A stretch of DNA of 64,000 nucleotides from Flavobacterium xueshanense (GCF_900112975.1 NZ_FONQ01000008.1:62001-126000); one strand, 5' to 3'; counted from the first letter of the stretch, positions 44,015 to 53,383 are shown. A program made the numbers and translations. Notes: a model not told the origin generated them from the sequence alone.

Positions 44015-44019
44015 TTACA

Positions 44020-44667
44020 ATGAACTTATCCTTAGAATACAAAATACGAGAACCTAAAATAAAATTAGACAAAAATCCGCTTATCCTTTTATTGCACGGA
44101 TACGGCAGCAATGAAGATGATTTATTTTCATTTGCTACTGAACTCCCGGAAGAATATTATATTATTTCGGCACGTGCGCCTTATGATATGCAATACGGTG
44201 CTTTTGCTTGGTACGCAATCAACTTTGATGCGGATGAAAACAAATTTTCTGACCAAGAACAAGCCAAAGTTTCAAGGGATTTAATCGCTGGATTTATTGA
44301 TGAGCTAATTGTTAATTATCCAATTAATGAGAAACAAATTGCTTTAGTTGGCTTCAGCCAAGGCGCCATCCTAAGTTATGCTGTGGCACTTTCATACCCA
44401 GAAAAAGTTCAGAAAGTAGTAGCTATGAGTGGTTATTTGAATTTAGAGATTATGGCTGATGATTATCTTAAAAATAGTTTTACAAACTTGAAAATATTTG
44501 CTTCACACGGAACTGTAGATCAAGTAATCCCAGTGGAATGGGCCAGGAAAACACCTGCAATAGTAGAAAATTTAGGAATAAATATCAAGTACAAAGAATA
44601 TCCTGTGGGTCATGGAGTAGCTCCACAAAATTTTTATGACTTTAAAAATTGGCTTCAGGAAAAATAG
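44020..44667 (+). CDS. Carboxylesterase / phospholipase of the alpha/beta-hydrolase family
   Basis: A 215-residue serine hydrolase starting MNLSLEYKIREPKIKLDKNP, the ATG just after the previous stop. An upstream in-frame start inside the preceding gene (43897) is rejected. LLLHGYGSNEDDLFSF is the oxyanion-hole region, LVGFSQGAILSYAVAL holds the nucleophile serine in G-F-S-Q-G, SHGTVDQVIPVEW the aspartate, and YPVGHGVAPQ the histidine. This is the phospholipase/carboxylesterase (YpfH/EstB) subfamily, a cytosolic esterase of broad specificity. Last gene of the BatA operon. Confidence 0.9.
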   Translation: MNLSLEYKIREPKIKLDKNPLILLLHGYGSNEDDLFSFATELPEEYYIISARAPYDMQYGAFAWYAINFDADENKFSDQEQAKVSRDLIAGFIDELIVNYPINEKQIALVGFSQGAILSYAVALSYPEKVQKVVAMSGYLNLEIMADDYLKNSFTNLKIFASHGTVDQVIPVEWARKTPAIVENLGINIKYKEYPVGHGVAPQNFYDFKNWLQEK

Positions 44668-44669
44668 TA

Positions 44670-44722
44670 TTCAGAAATCTGTCGCAGTTTTCAATACTGA
44701 CAATTTCTGAAAGCTGCAACTG
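44670..44722. repeat. Hairpin/repeat between convergent genes
   Basis: TATTCAG...GTCGCAG and CTGCAACTGAATA form an imperfect inverted repeat around GTTTTCAATACTGACAATTT. It is related to the segment at 22189-22253. It may end transcription from both sides. It lies between the esterase gene and the 166-residue protein gene. Confidence 0.4.
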
Positions 44723-44727
44723 AATAT

Positions 44728-45228
44728 TTATTTTTGATATAATAAGGATTGATTTACTTCAAATGAAATACTGTCATCTGCATTTACAAAATATTTTAAT
44801 AAAACCTCACCCCAAATTTCGCCGTCACTAAAGTCAGCAATAATCCATCTGTGATTTAGGATTCTTACCTTGTTGATAATAAATTTATTGGCACCAATTT
44901 GATCTTGACCAGTGTAAGGATTTCCTTTTGGGTTGGAATTAAAATCTAATAATTTTTCAGTAACGTAAGGAATTAATTTTTCGTATTGAATTGTTTTTTC
45001 AGAACGTGCAGAATCAAAGTAGTTTTGCGCATTTTCATTTTTTTCCAAAGAAAAATAGTTGGCATCCGCTAATTTATTAGTAACCGAGGCTAAACTGTCC
45101 TTCAACTTTGTGGTTGTTTTTTTGTACCTATTTTGTTCAAAAGCTACTTCTTTGCTCAAAAACATATACGTAAAAATTAAAGAAAGAACAGCTAGAATAG
45201 TGAGATAAAGGAATAATGATCGTTGCAT
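44728..45228 (-). CDS. Membrane-anchored protein of unknown function
   Basis: A 166-residue protein with one N-terminal TM helix (LFLYLTILAVLSLIFTYMFL) and a basic, helical coiled-coil-like stretch (NRYKKTTTKLKDSLASVTNK). The C-terminal domain (VRILNHRWIIADFSDGEIWG, EVLLKYFVNADDSI) is beta-rich and faces the periplasm by prediction. I do not recognise a family. It lies 11 bases after the MBL-fold hydrolase gene, in the same direction, and probably shares its transcript. Confidence 0.72.
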   Translation of the reverse strand: MQRSLFLYLTILAVLSLIFTYMFLSKEVAFEQNRYKKTTTKLKDSLASVTNKLADANYFSLEKNENAQNYFDSARSEKTIQYEKLIPYVTEKLLDFNSNPKGNPYTGQDQIGANKFIINKVRILNHRWIIADFSDGEIWGEVLLKYFVNADDSISFEVNQSLLYQK

Positions 45229-45239
45229 TTTTAATAAAA

Positions 45240-46004
45240 TTAAATTTTAATTTCTAAATTATCGTAGGCAAGAAAAACATGCTCAGGAAGATTTTTTTGA
45301 ACCTCCTCATGATATCCCATAATATGACTGATATGCGTGAGATACGCTTTTTCTGGTTGCACCAAAGTTATAAAATCTAACGCTTCTTTCAAATTGAAAT
45401 GTGTGTCATGCCGTTCTTCTCGTAACGCATTCACTACCAAAACTTTTAGATTTTTTAGCTTGGCTATTTCTGTTTTTTCAATAGTTTTCACATCTGTTAA
45501 ATAAGCAAAATCATCAATTCGGTACCCAAAGACCTGAAGATTTCCATGCATTACATTTATTGGAACAGCAGTTTTGTTTCCAATAGCAAATGGCTGGTCG
45601 TTAATAACTTCGATGGTTTTTACGGAAGGGGAACCGGGATATTTATTAACCGTTTCAAAAACATAATCGAAACGCTTTCTTAAATTATGTATCACTCGCT
45701 GGTGTGCATAAATTGGAATTTCTCCTTGTTTAAAATTAAAAGGTCGAATATCATCAATTCCAGCAGTATGATCTGAATGTTCGTGGGTAAAAAGAATGCC
45801 GTTTACCTTATGACAATTAGACGAAAGCATTTGCTGTCTAAAATCAGGTCCGCAATCGATAATAAAAGAATAATTTTCCCAAGAAATCCACACAGAAACG
45901 CGTAATCTTTTGTCTTTAAAATCAGTGCTTTTGCATACAGGATGATTACTCCCAATAACAGGAATCCCTTGTGACGTGCCAGTTCCTAAAAAATATACCT
46001 TCAA
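45240..46004 (-). CDS. MBL-fold metallo-hydrolase (PhnP-like)
   Basis: A 254-residue metallo-beta-lactamase-fold protein. LGTGTSQGIPVIG starts the fold, FTHEHSDHTAGIDD is the H-x-H-x-D-H metal motif (near residue 75), VMHGNLQVFGYRI and LTHISHIMGYHEE hold later histidines. The arrangement is of the PhnP/lipoate-B-related or phosphodiesterase type, likely a cytosolic phosphodiesterase with two metal ions. It has an upstream -7 box and is divergent from the 486-residue gene. Confidence 0.88.
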   Translation of the reverse strand: MKVYFLGTGTSQGIPVIGSNHPVCKSTDFKDKRLRVSVWISWENYSFIIDCGPDFRQQMLSSNCHKVNGILFTHEHSDHTAGIDDIRPFNFKQGEIPIYAHQRVIHNLRKRFDYVFETVNKYPGSPSVKTIEVINDQPFAIGNKTAVPINVMHGNLQVFGYRIDDFAYLTDVKTIEKTEIAKLKNLKVLVVNALREERHDTHFNLKEALDFITLVQPEKAYLTHISHIMGYHEEVQKNLPEHVFLAYDNLEIKI

Positions 46005-46022
46005 CTTTCTTGATTTTGTTTA

Positions 46023-46030
46023 CAAAAATA
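46023..46030 (-). promoter_or_regulatory. Candidate -7 box of the MBL-fold gene
   Basis: TATTTTTG on the minus strand, 18 bases from the start codon, matches TAnnTTTG. It lies 34 bases from the plus-strand box at 46065, so the two divergent promoters would share one short region. Confidence 0.4.
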
Positions 46031-46064
46031 GGATTAATTCTCTTTCATTAGAAACCTAATTCAT

Positions 46065-46072
46065 TAACTTTG
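46065..46072 (+). promoter_or_regulatory. Candidate -7 box of the 486-residue protein gene
   Basis: TAACTTTG matches TAnnTTTG, 26 bases before the ATG. A TTTC 20 bases upstream is a weak -33 candidate. Confidence 0.45.
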
Positions 46073-46098
46073 CGAAATATTAGCCATATTAAAAGAAA

Positions 46099-47559
46099 AT
46101 GGATACAGAAATAAAATTAAAAGGTGATAAAATCATCGAACAAATCCCTTCTACTAAAGATAAAGCGCTCCGTATCAATTTGAACGAAAATATTTATGGA
46201 ACTTTCGCAGAAATTGGAGCAGGACAGGAAACTGTAAGACATTTTTTTAGATCTGGTGGATCTTCAGGTACAATTGCAAAAGCAATGTCAGCCTATGATA
46301 AAGACTTCAGTGATGCTGTATATGGAATAGAAGAAGACGGCCGATACGTAACGGAAAGCCGATTAAAAAAAATGCTTTCTCATGAAGTAAATCTTATAGA
46401 ACGACGATTGAGCAGAGAAAAACATCCCAACAAAATGTTTTTTAGTTATGCAAATACCGTAGCTACTATTGATTTTGCCAAACAATTCAAAGGACATGGT
46501 TGGGTTGGAATCAGTTATCAAATTGAACCGGATGAGGATTACAACGAGATTATTCTTCACATTCGCTTTAAAGAAACTGATGTTCGTTTACAACAAGAAA
46601 CACTGGGAATACTTGGCGTAAATTTGATTTACGGTGCCTATTACAAATACAATGACCCTAAACGATTATTGCGTTATTTATACGATCATTTAGACAAAGA
46701 CCAATTAGAAATAGATACAATTAATTTCTCAGGACCCCGTTTTGCTGATGTAGACAATCGTTTGATGAGTTTACAATTAGTCAAAAATGGAATGACTGAT
46801 GCTGTAATGTTTAATCCTGATGGAAAAAACATTCTTCCTGCAGCCATACTTTATAAGAAAAACATTCTTGCTTTTAGAGGGAGTTTTCGTCCCGTTACAA
46901 AAGTAAATATGGACATGTATGAGAAATCATTGAAAATGTTCCTGAATGAAAATAAGGTAAATGCCGAAAATACATTAGTTGTTTTTGAAATTACATTATC
47001 CAACTTGCGTTCTGATGGAGAAATAGACGAAAGGGATTTTATGGATCGGGCTGAATTATTGTGTTCTCTTGGACAAACAGTTATGATTTCTAATTTTCAA
47101 GAATATTATAAAGTGGTCGAGTATTTTGCTAATTATACCAAAGCCCGAATGGGATTAGCCATGGGCGTAAATAATTTAGTAGATATCTTTGACGAAAAAT
47201 ATTACCGTCATTTAAGTGGTGGAATTCTGGAAGCTTTTGGAAAATTATTTTATCGCGATATGAAAGTATTCCTATATCCAATGATTGGAGAAAATGGAGA
47301 AATTATTACATCCGAGAATTTAAAAGTACATCCTAGAATGAAAGAACTCTATAAATTCTTTAAATTCAACGGAAAAGTAGTTGATATCGATGATTATGAC
47401 CCTACGATTCTGGAGGTTTTCTCCCGTGAAGTCTTGAATATGATTAATCATGGAAAACCGGGATGGGAACAAATGCTTCCTTCTGGTATTGCAGAAATAA
47501 TTAAAGAACACAGACTTTTTGGATTTGATCCAAATAAAGTCTTGAATGAAAGCAATTAA
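46099..47559 (+). CDS. Conserved protein of unknown function (486 residues)
   Basis: A 486-residue soluble protein with no signal peptide. Notable segments are NLNENIYGTFAEIGAGQETV, FFRSGGSSGTIAKAMSAYDK and VYGIEEDGRYVTESRLKKML. Relatives in other bacteria are often labelled nicotinamide- or nicotinate-mononucleotide adenylyltransferase, but I see no nucleotidyltransferase H-x-G-H motif and treat that label as unsafe. The AEIGAGQE segment near residue 40 resembles a nucleotide-binding loop. It stands alone with its own promoter box and a terminator after. Confidence 0.75.
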   Translation: MDTEIKLKGDKIIEQIPSTKDKALRINLNENIYGTFAEIGAGQETVRHFFRSGGSSGTIAKAMSAYDKDFSDAVYGIEEDGRYVTESRLKKMLSHEVNLIERRLSREKHPNKMFFSYANTVATIDFAKQFKGHGWVGISYQIEPDEDYNEIILHIRFKETDVRLQQETLGILGVNLIYGAYYKYNDPKRLLRYLYDHLDKDQLEIDTINFSGPRFADVDNRLMSLQLVKNGMTDAVMFNPDGKNILPAAILYKKNILAFRGSFRPVTKVNMDMYEKSLKMFLNENKVNAENTLVVFEITLSNLRSDGEIDERDFMDRAELLCSLGQTVMISNFQEYYKVVEYFANYTKARMGLAMGVNNLVDIFDEKYYRHLSGGILEAFGKLFYRDMKVFLYPMIGENGEIITSENLKVHPRMKELYKFFKFNGKVVDIDDYDPTILEVFSREVLNMINHGKPGWEQMLPSGIAEIIKEHRLFGFDPNKVLNESN

Positions 47560-47637
47560 TTGCTAGTAATCATTAATCAGTTTTTAGATATAAATAATAT
47601 CAGAATCCATATTGAATTTCGATAAAAGTTATAAAAT

Positions 47638-47684
47638 AAAGTCCAGAACTGCGGTCAATTATAACCTCAAGTCTGGACTTTCCT
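47638..47684 (+). terminator. Terminator between convergent genes
   Basis: AAAGTCCAG and CTGGACTTT (with a bulged A and outer ACT/AGT pairs) enclose a 19-base loop, followed by T-rich sequence. It lies between the 486-residue protein gene and bcp. Confidence 0.65.
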
Positions 47685-47748
47685 TTGTCTTTAATAATCT
47701 AAGTTTAGTTTATGGAAACTTATTTTCAAATAAGTAGTAATTGAACAC

Positions 47749-48201
47749 TTATTTTAATATCTGTGCAGCATGTGCTTTAGTTTTTACATCAGCTATCACC
47801 TCATCAATGATTCCGTTTTCGCCTATTACAAATGTAGTTCTGTGGATTCCGTCATATTCTTTACCCATGAATTTTTTAGGTCCCCAAACACCAAAAGCCT
47901 GAATTATGGATTTATCTTCATCAGCAAGTAATGGAAAAGGAAATTCATACTTATCTTTGAACTTAGCTTGTGCTTTTTGGCTGTCGGCACTTATGCCTAA
48001 CAATGCATAATTATTAGCTTGAAATCGTTCGAAATTGTCTCTCAAATCACAAGCTTCTGCTGTGCATCCTGGCGTATTTGCTTTTGGATAAAAGAAAACT
48101 ACCAGTTTTTTTCCTGCGTAATCTGCTAATTGATGTGATTTCCCCTCTTGGTCCAGACCAGAAAAATTTGGTGCTTTATCTCCTTTTTTTAATGTTGTCA
48201 T
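47749..48201 (-). CDS. bcp: Thiol peroxidase, BCP/PrxQ type
   Basis: A 150-residue peroxiredoxin that reduces hydrogen peroxide and organic hydroperoxides using thioredoxin. KKGDKAPNFSGLDQEGKSHQ starts the fold; FFYPKANTPGCTAEACDLRD holds the peroxidatic and resolving cysteines in C-x4-C (atypical 2-Cys PrxQ). The remaining sequence (LLGISADSQKAQAKFKDKYE, FPFPLLADED) fits the family and the length is standard. Divergent from nth. Confidence 0.94.
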   Translation of the reverse strand: MTTLKKGDKAPNFSGLDQEGKSHQLADYAGKKLVVFFYPKANTPGCTAEACDLRDNFERFQANNYALLGISADSQKAQAKFKDKYEFPFPLLADEDKSIIQAFGVWGPKKFMGKEYDGIHRTTFVIGENGIIDEVIADVKTKAHAAQILK

Positions 48202-48290
48202 TATTTATATTTTTTATTTATATGAATTGAAATTGAACTTTGCTTTTGCAATTGAAATTGTTTTTCTTTACCAATCAAATTTAATGAATA

Positions 48291-48941
48291 ATGAATAAAC
48301 AAGAACGTGTAACTTTTGTTATAAATACGTTAAAAGAACTTTATCCTACAATTCCAATTCCACTGGATCATAAAGATCCTTATACTTTATTGATTGCGGT
48401 TTTACTTTCTGCACAATGTACCGATGTGCGAGTGAATCAAATTACGCCTTTACTTTTCGCAAAAGCTGATAATCCGTATGATATGATAAAAATGTCTGTG
48501 GAAGAAATTAAGGAAATCATTCGACCTTGTGGCTTATCTCCAATGAAATCAAAAGGTATTCATGGTTTATCTCATATATTAATTGATAAACACGATGGAA
48601 AAGTCCCGCAAAGCTTTGAATTTCTGGAAGAATTACCTGCCGTGGGACATAAAACGGCTAGTGTCGTGATGTCGCAAGCTTTTGGAATTCCTGCGTTTCC
48701 AGTTGACACACACATTCATCGTTTGATGTATCGATGGAATTTAACCAATGGAAAAAACGTAGTTCAAACAGAGAAAGATGCTAAACGCATTTTTCCTGAA
48801 GAAATCTGGAATGACTTGCATCTTCAGATTATTTGGTACGGAAGACAATATTCTCCGGCTCGGGGCTGGGATTTAGAAAAGGATAGTATTACAAAAACAA
48901 TTGGCCGAAAAACGGTACTCGATGCATATTATAAAAAATAA
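48291..48941 (+). CDS. nth: Endonuclease III-like DNA glycosylase without the 4Fe-4S site
   Basis: A 216-residue base-excision-repair glycosylase/AP lyase. The helix-hairpin-helix and catalytic region reads ELPAVGHKTASVVMSQAFGI (Lys121) and FPVDTHIHRLMYRW (Asp139), both intact. The C-terminal C-x6-C-x2-C-x5-C cluster of E. coli Nth is missing: the matching stretch is LQIIWYGRQYSPARGWDLEK, with no cysteine. Only two cysteines exist in the whole protein (43 and 80), neither in the right place. So it should be an active glycosylase without an iron-sulphur cluster. Followed by a terminator. Confidence 0.9.
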   Translation: MNKQERVTFVINTLKELYPTIPIPLDHKDPYTLLIAVLLSAQCTDVRVNQITPLLFAKADNPYDMIKMSVEEIKEIIRPCGLSPMKSKGIHGLSHILIDKHDGKVPQSFEFLEELPAVGHKTASVVMSQAFGIPAFPVDTHIHRLMYRWNLTNGKNVVQTEKDAKRIFPEEIWNDLHLQIIWYGRQYSPARGWDLEKDSITKTIGRKTVLDAYYKK

Positions 48942-48954
48942 ATTGAAGACAAAC

Positions 48955-48993
48955 AAAAAACCACTAATTCTATTTAAAATCAGTGGTTTTTTT
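48955..48993 (+). terminator. Terminator of nth
   Basis: AAAAACCACT and AGTGGTTTTT pair (outer part also AATT/AATC, one mismatch), followed by eight T. It lies 13 bases after the stop codon. Confidence 0.85.
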
Positions 48994-49047
48994 TGTCAGT
49001 AGCAAATTGGGCTAGAAAAATTAATTTCTTTTGGAATCATATAAATT

Positions 49048-49191
49048 CTAATTAGATATAATTTCGAAACTTTTATTTTCTATTTTTATTATAGTTAACG
49101 CTTGTGAATAGCCTAATAAAAAAGAAATTGTTTCTTTACTTGGTTTCATTACTTGAGAAAATAATGATTTTTTTGAGTAAGTTTTTGCCAT
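49048..49191 (-). CDS. Small basic protein downstream of the ECF sigma gene
   Basis: A 47-residue ORF on the minus strand: MAKTYSKKSLFSQVMKPSKE, TISFLLGYSQALTIIKIENK, ending FEIISN. It has no membrane helix. MKPSKETISFLLGYSQAL looks like a conserved small Flavobacterium protein I have seen in other genomes, though I could not verify this. It starts 52 bases after the sigma-factor stop, in the same direction. It may be co-transcribed; a regulatory partner role is possible but unproven. Confidence 0.6.
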   Translation of the reverse strand: MAKTYSKKSLFSQVMKPSKETISFLLGYSQALTIIKIENKSFEIISN

Positions 49192-49243
49192 AAAGTAATA
49201 TGTATTTGTTTTATATTACAACGCAGCAAGTTTCAAAATATTA

Positions 49244-49828
49244 TTAATTGGTTAAAACAATTTGGTGCTTATCAATTACCTTTCTCAAATTCATCAAAGC
49301 ATAACGCATTCTTCCTAATGCAGTATTGATACTCACTCCAGTTATTTCCGAAATTTCCTTGAAACTCATATCTTGATACATTCTCATGACCAAAACTTCT
49401 TTTTGATCAGCAGGAAGTCCTTCAATTAGCTTTTTTAAATCCATTTGGACTTGTTCCGATATTATTTTATTTTCTATCGTCAATGAATTATCAGACATAA
49501 TAGAGAAAATAGAGAATTCCTCTGTTTCTCTGAACATTGGCATTTTTTTAGTTTTACGGTAATGATCAACCACCAGATTATGGGAAATACGCATTACCCA
49601 CGGTAAAAATTTACCTTCTTCATTATAAGAGTTTGATTTCAATGTTTTTATTACTTTAATAAAAGTATCCTGAAAAATATCGTTGGTAATATCTCTGTCT
49701 GGGATTTTAGAATATATAAATCCATATATTTTTGACTCATGCCTCTTTATTAGTTTAGCTAAGGCATCCTCATTACCTGCGACATATTCCTTAACTAATG
49801 ACGCGTCTGGGAGTTGTATATTAACCAT
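49244..49828 (-). CDS. ECF-type RNA polymerase sigma factor
   Basis: A 194-residue sigma-70-family factor of group 4. Region 2 is seen in AKLIKRHESKIYGFIYSKIP and DIFQDTFIKVIKTLKSN (promoter -10 recognition and core binding); region 4 is EGLPADQKEVLVMRMYQDMS, FKEISEITGVSINTALGRMR (HTH). Region 3 is absent, as usual. No anti-sigma gene is adjacent in this window. A promoter pair with good spacing lies upstream. Its regulon is unknown. Confidence 0.92.
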   Translation of the reverse strand: MVNIQLPDASLVKEYVAGNEDALAKLIKRHESKIYGFIYSKIPDRDITNDIFQDTFIKVIKTLKSNSYNEEGKFLPWVMRISHNLVVDHYRKTKKMPMFRETEEFSIFSIMSDNSLTIENKIISEQVQMDLKKLIEGLPADQKEVLVMRMYQDMSFKEISEITGVSINTALGRMRYALMNLRKVIDKHQIVLTN

Positions 49829-49924
49829 AATAATACTTTTTAGTTTTTAATTAAAATTGGAGATTTTTCTCTAAAAAGTAGTTTTTTATTATAAGCTAGA
49901 GTGTGTTTAGGTTTATTAAGTTGC

Positions 49925-49956
49925 CAAATTTAACTAATTATTATTTTAACATGCAA
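49925..49956 (-). promoter_or_regulatory. Candidate promoter of the ECF sigma gene
   Basis: On the minus strand TTG (49956-49954) and TAAATTTG (49932-49925) lie 21 bases apart. Both match the Bacteroidota consensus TTG-N17-23-TAnnTTTG. It is 97 bases before the sigma start codon. The best complete promoter match I found in the window. Confidence 0.5.
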
Positions 49957-50259
49957 GTAAAATTAAAAAAAATTAACATTTCAAAATTAAAAATTGTTAA
50001 AATTTTTCTTCTTTTTTGACATTTATAATACAAATAGCATGCCGTTGCACAAGAAAGAGTTAATTTTATCAAAAAATTCTTAAAAAAAATAAAACTAAAA
50101 TAAGATCTGATTGTTAATTCATTAAAATAGCCCCAATACTTTATTTTAGTGTCAATTATTTACACATCAAAACTAGATCAGGAGAAAAATCAGTTTTCAA
50201 CCGTGCTTTTTATGATTATTTGTGAATTGTTCATTCCCTTTTCTCTGTTGAAAATTGAT

Positions 50260-50267
50260 TACTTTTG
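50260..50267 (+). promoter_or_regulatory. Candidate -7 box of uvrA
   Basis: TACTTTTG matches TAnnTTTG, 17 bases before the chosen uvrA ATG at 50285. It overlaps the region after an earlier in-frame ATG (50255), which argues against that start. Confidence 0.45.
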
Positions 50268-50284
50268 TAAAAATAATCATTTTT

Positions 50285-53080
50285 ATGCAAGTTGACCTTT
50301 CGAAATTAGATCCAAGGAAAAATATCATCATAAAAGGTGCACAGGTACATAACCTAAAAAATGTTGATGTCGCTATTCCCCGAAATAAATTAGTGGTTAT
50401 CACAGGACTTTCGGGTTCAGGAAAATCAAGTTTGGCCTTCGATACTTTATATGCCGAAGGACAGCGCCGTTATGTAGAAAGTTTATCTTCGTATGCTAGA
50501 CAATTTCTTGGACGATTGGATAAACCAAAAGTAGAATATATTAAGGGAATTGCTCCTGCTATTGCTATCGAACAAAAGGTGAATACGACAAACGCCCGTT
50601 CGACGGTAGGAACCTCAACAGAAATATATGATTACGTAAAATTACTTTTTGCCAGAATAGGACGAACTTACTCCCCTATTTCCGGTCGTGAAGTTAAAAA
50701 AAATACCGTCACAGATGTCGTTTCCGATGTGAAAACTTTTGAATTGGACAGCAAATGGTTGCTGCTCGCGCCCATTCATTTGGAAGAAGGACGAAAATTG
50801 GAAGACAAACTAAAAGTCCTTTTGCAACAAGGATTTGCCCGAATATTGGTACATAATGAAATGGTTCGTTTAGACGATTTACCAGATTCATTAGATAAAA
50901 AAGAAATCTTTTTAATCGTTGACCGAATTGTGGTTAATCACGACACTTCCGGAGAAGAAGAGTTTTACAATCGTCTTGCTGATGCGGTGCAAACTGCTTT
51001 CTTTGAAGGAAAAGGAATCTGCCATTTACAAGAATTAAACTCTGATAAAAAGTATTCCTACTCCAATAATTTTGAATTAGACGGCATTACATTTCTGGAA
51101 CCAAACGTTCATTTATTTAGTTTTAATAATCCATACGGAGCATGTCCCGTTTGTGAAGGTTATGGAAATATTATCGGTATTGATGCCGAATTAGTGGTAC
51201 CAAATACGACTTTATCCGTTTTTGAAAATGCTATTTTCCCTTGGCGAGGAGAAAGCATGAGTTGGTTTCGTGACGAATTGGTGAATAAGGCGTACAAATT
51301 TGACTTTCCAATACACAAACCATATTACCAATTATCTGAAGACCAAAAAGAATTAATCTGGAATGGAAATACCTATTTTCAAGGATTGAATGATTTCTTT
51401 AAAGAACTGGAAGAAAAGAATTATAAAATCCAAAACAGAGTGATGCTTTCGCGTTACAGAGGAAAAACTAAATGTCATTCCTGCAAAGGAAAACGCCTGA
51501 GAATTGAAGCTTCATACGTGAAAATTAATGAAAAAACAGTTTCTGATTTAGTTGATTTACCGATAAAACATTTGGTTACTTTTTTCAAAAACATTGATTT
51601 AGATGTTTATGAAAAACAAATTGCCAAACGATTACTGGTGGAAATCAATAATCGTTTGTCTTTTCTAACCGAAGTAGGATTGGATTATTTGACATTAAAC
51701 AGGAATTCAGCAACGCTTTCCGGAGGAGAATCGCAACGTATTAATTTAGCAACTTCGCTTGGAAGCAGTTTAGTTGGTTCTATGTATATTTTGGATGAGC
51801 CAAGTATTGGTTTACACCCAAAAGATACAGAACGCCTGATAAAAGTATTACTTTCCTTACGTGATTTAGGAAACACGGTTATCGTTGTAGAACACGATGA
51901 AGATATCATGAAAGCTGCTGACATGATTATAGATATTGGTCCGGAGGCAGGAACTTTAGGCGGGAATTTAGTCGCTCAGGGAACCTACGACGAAATATTA
52001 AAATCGACTTCACTTACAGCGAAATATCTAAACGGTGATTTAGAAATTACCGTTCCTAAAAAAAGAAGATTATTTAAGAATTTCATCGACATAAAAGGAG
52101 CACGAGAAAATAATTTACAAAATATTGATGTTACTTTTCCGCTGGATGTATTAACGGTTATTACAGGAGTTTCTGGAAGTGGAAAAAGTACGCTTGTTAA
52201 GAAAATCCTTTTTCCAGCCATGCAAAAAAAGTTGGAAAACGCAGGTGAAAAAGCAGGACAGTTTACCGAAATGACAGGTTCATTTGCGCAAATTAAACAC
52301 ATTGAATACGTCGATCAAAACCCAATAGGAAGAAGTTCCCGTTCTAATCCTGTGACTTACATTAAGGCGTATGATGATATTCGGGAATTGTATGCCAAAG
52401 AAAAACTATCAAAAATAAGAGGGTATCAGGCCAAACATTTTTCTTTTAATGTTGATGGCGGAAGATGCGAAACCTGCAAAGGAGAAGGTTCTATAAACGT
52501 AGAAATGGTTTTCATGGCCGACGTTCAATTACCTTGTGAAACCTGTAATGGGAAACGATTTAAGAAAGAAGTTCTGGAAGTCGCTTTTGAAGGTAAAAAC
52601 ATTCACGAAATACTAACGATGACAATCGATGATGCTATTGCCTTTTTTATAGCAAATAAACAAACTAAAATCACTCAAAAATTACAGCCTTTGCAAGATG
52701 TGGGATTGGGTTATGTGCAATTAGGACAATCGTCTTCTACACTTTCCGGTGGAGAAGCGCAGCGAATAAAGCTCGCTTCATTCCTGGTAAAAGGAGCTAC
52801 AAAAGATAAAGCTTTGTTTGTTTTTGACGAACCTACAACGGGGTTGCACTTTCATGACATCAAGAAACTAATGGCCTCCTTCGATGCATTGATTGATAAA
52901 GGGCATTCGATTATTGTCATCGAACACAACCTTGATTTAATAAAGTGTGCGGATTGGATTATAGATTTAGGTCCCGAAGGCGGGGAAAATGGCGGGAAAT
53001 TGCTTGCAGTAGGAACTCCGGAACAAGTTGTTAAAATAAAAGAATCTGTTACGGGAAAATATTTGAAAGATAAATTATAA
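50285..53080 (+). CDS. uvrA: Excinuclease ABC subunit A
   Basis: A 931-residue DNA-damage sensor of nucleotide excision repair (ABC-type ATPase; forms UvrA2-UvrB and loads UvrB). Two ATPase halves: Walker [10 protein letters not shown] near residue 45, with the first signature LSGGESQRI; the second Walker [10 protein letters not shown], and LSGGEAQRI. Two zinc-binding sites are seen (CPVCEGYG with CHSCKGKR, and CETCKGEG with CETCNGKR). The start at 50285 ([13 protein letters not shown]) is preferred over 50255, because a promoter -7 box lies between them and the extra residues do not match the family. Convergent with the next gene. Confidence 0.96.
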   Translation: MQVDLSKLDPRKNIIIKGAQVHNLKNVDVAIPRNKLVVITGLSGSGKSSLAFDTLYAEGQRRYVESLSSYARQFLGRLDKPKVEYIKGIAPAIAIEQKVNTTNARSTVGTSTEIYDYVKLLFARIGRTYSPISGREVKKNTVTDVVSDVKTFELDSKWLLLAPIHLEEGRKLEDKLKVLLQQGFARILVHNEMVRLDDLPDSLDKKEIFLIVDRIVVNHDTSGEEEFYNRLADAVQTAFFEGKGICHLQELNSDKKYSYSNNFELDGITFLEPNVHLFSFNNPYGACPVCEGYGNIIGIDAELVVPNTTLSVFENAIFPWRGESMSWFRDELVNKAYKFDFPIHKPYYQLSEDQKELIWNGNTYFQGLNDFFKELEEKNYKIQNRVMLSRYRGKTKCHSCKGKRLRIEASYVKINEKTVSDLVDLPIKHLVTFFKNIDLDVYEKQIAKRLLVEINNRLSFLTEVGLDYLTLNRNSATLSGGESQRINLATSLGSSLVGSMYILDEPSIGLHPKDTERLIKVLLSLRDLGNTVIVVEHDEDIMKAADMIIDIGPEAGTLGGNLVAQGTYDEILKSTSLTAKYLNGDLEITVPKKRRLFKNFIDIKGARENNLQNIDVTFPLDVLTVITGVSGSGKSTLVKKILFPAMQKKLENAGEKAGQFTEMTGSFAQIKHIEYVDQNPIGRSSRSNPVTYIKAYDDIRELYAKEKLSKIRGYQAKHFSFNVDGGRCETCKGEGSINVEMVFMADVQLPCETCNGKRFKKEVLEVAFEGKNIHEILTMTIDDAIAFFIANKQTKITQKLQPLQDVGLGYVQLGQSSSTLSGGEAQRIKLASFLVKGATKDKALFVFDEPTTGLHFHDIKKLMASFDALIDKGHSIIVIEHNLDLIKCADWIIDLGPEGGENGGKLLAVGTPEQVVKIKESVTGKYLKDKL

Positions 53081-53083
53081 ATA

Positions 53084-53383
53084 TTATCCCATATAACATT
53101 TTTCTTCAAAAGGATTTCCGTCTTCATCAATTGCTATTAAAATCTTTTTAGCTTTTGATGAAACTTGTGTAATGTAAATCCAAGCTATAGACCAAAGTCC
53201 AAGCGTAACGCAAAAGATGCAAAAATTTAAAACATGATCAACCTTTTTTTTCTTTTTCAATAAAACGGCAAAAGGTAACTTATCGTTTCGCTCTAATACT
53301 ACAAACCCATTATTAGTTTTATCTGCTATTATAGATGAAAATTTGATTAAATTATCATCGTTCGTACTTTTGTTACTATTCAT
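53084..53383 (-). CDS. Small protein with one membrane helix
   Basis: A 99-residue ORF: MNSNKSTNDDNLIKFSSIIA, then VVLERNDKLPFAVLLKKKKK, and one TM helix (VLNFCIFCVTLGLWSIAWIY). It ends GNPFEEKCYMG. I do not recognise it. The stop lies 3 bases from the convergent uvrA stop, so no terminator separates the two. A CAAAAATA (minus-strand TATTTTTG) box upstream near 53438 could be its promoter. Confidence 0.65.
   Translation of the reverse strand: MNSNKSTNDDNLIKFSSIIADKTNNGFVVLERNDKLPFAVLLKKKKKVDHVLNFCIFCVTLGLWSIAWIYITQVSSKAKKILIAIDEDGNPFEEKCYMG

Noticed and set aside
43897..44019. Longer start for the carboxylesterase gene inside the preceding membrane-protein gene
   Set aside because: It would overlap 118 bases of another conserved gene and add Lys/Arg-rich residues not typical for the family; the ATG at 44020, 5 bases after the previous stop, fits better.
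50255..50284. Upstream ATG of uvrA adding ten residues
   Set aside because: A TACTTTTG promoter box lies between it and the ATG at 50285, and the extra residues ([10 protein letters not shown]) do not match the UvrA N-terminus.
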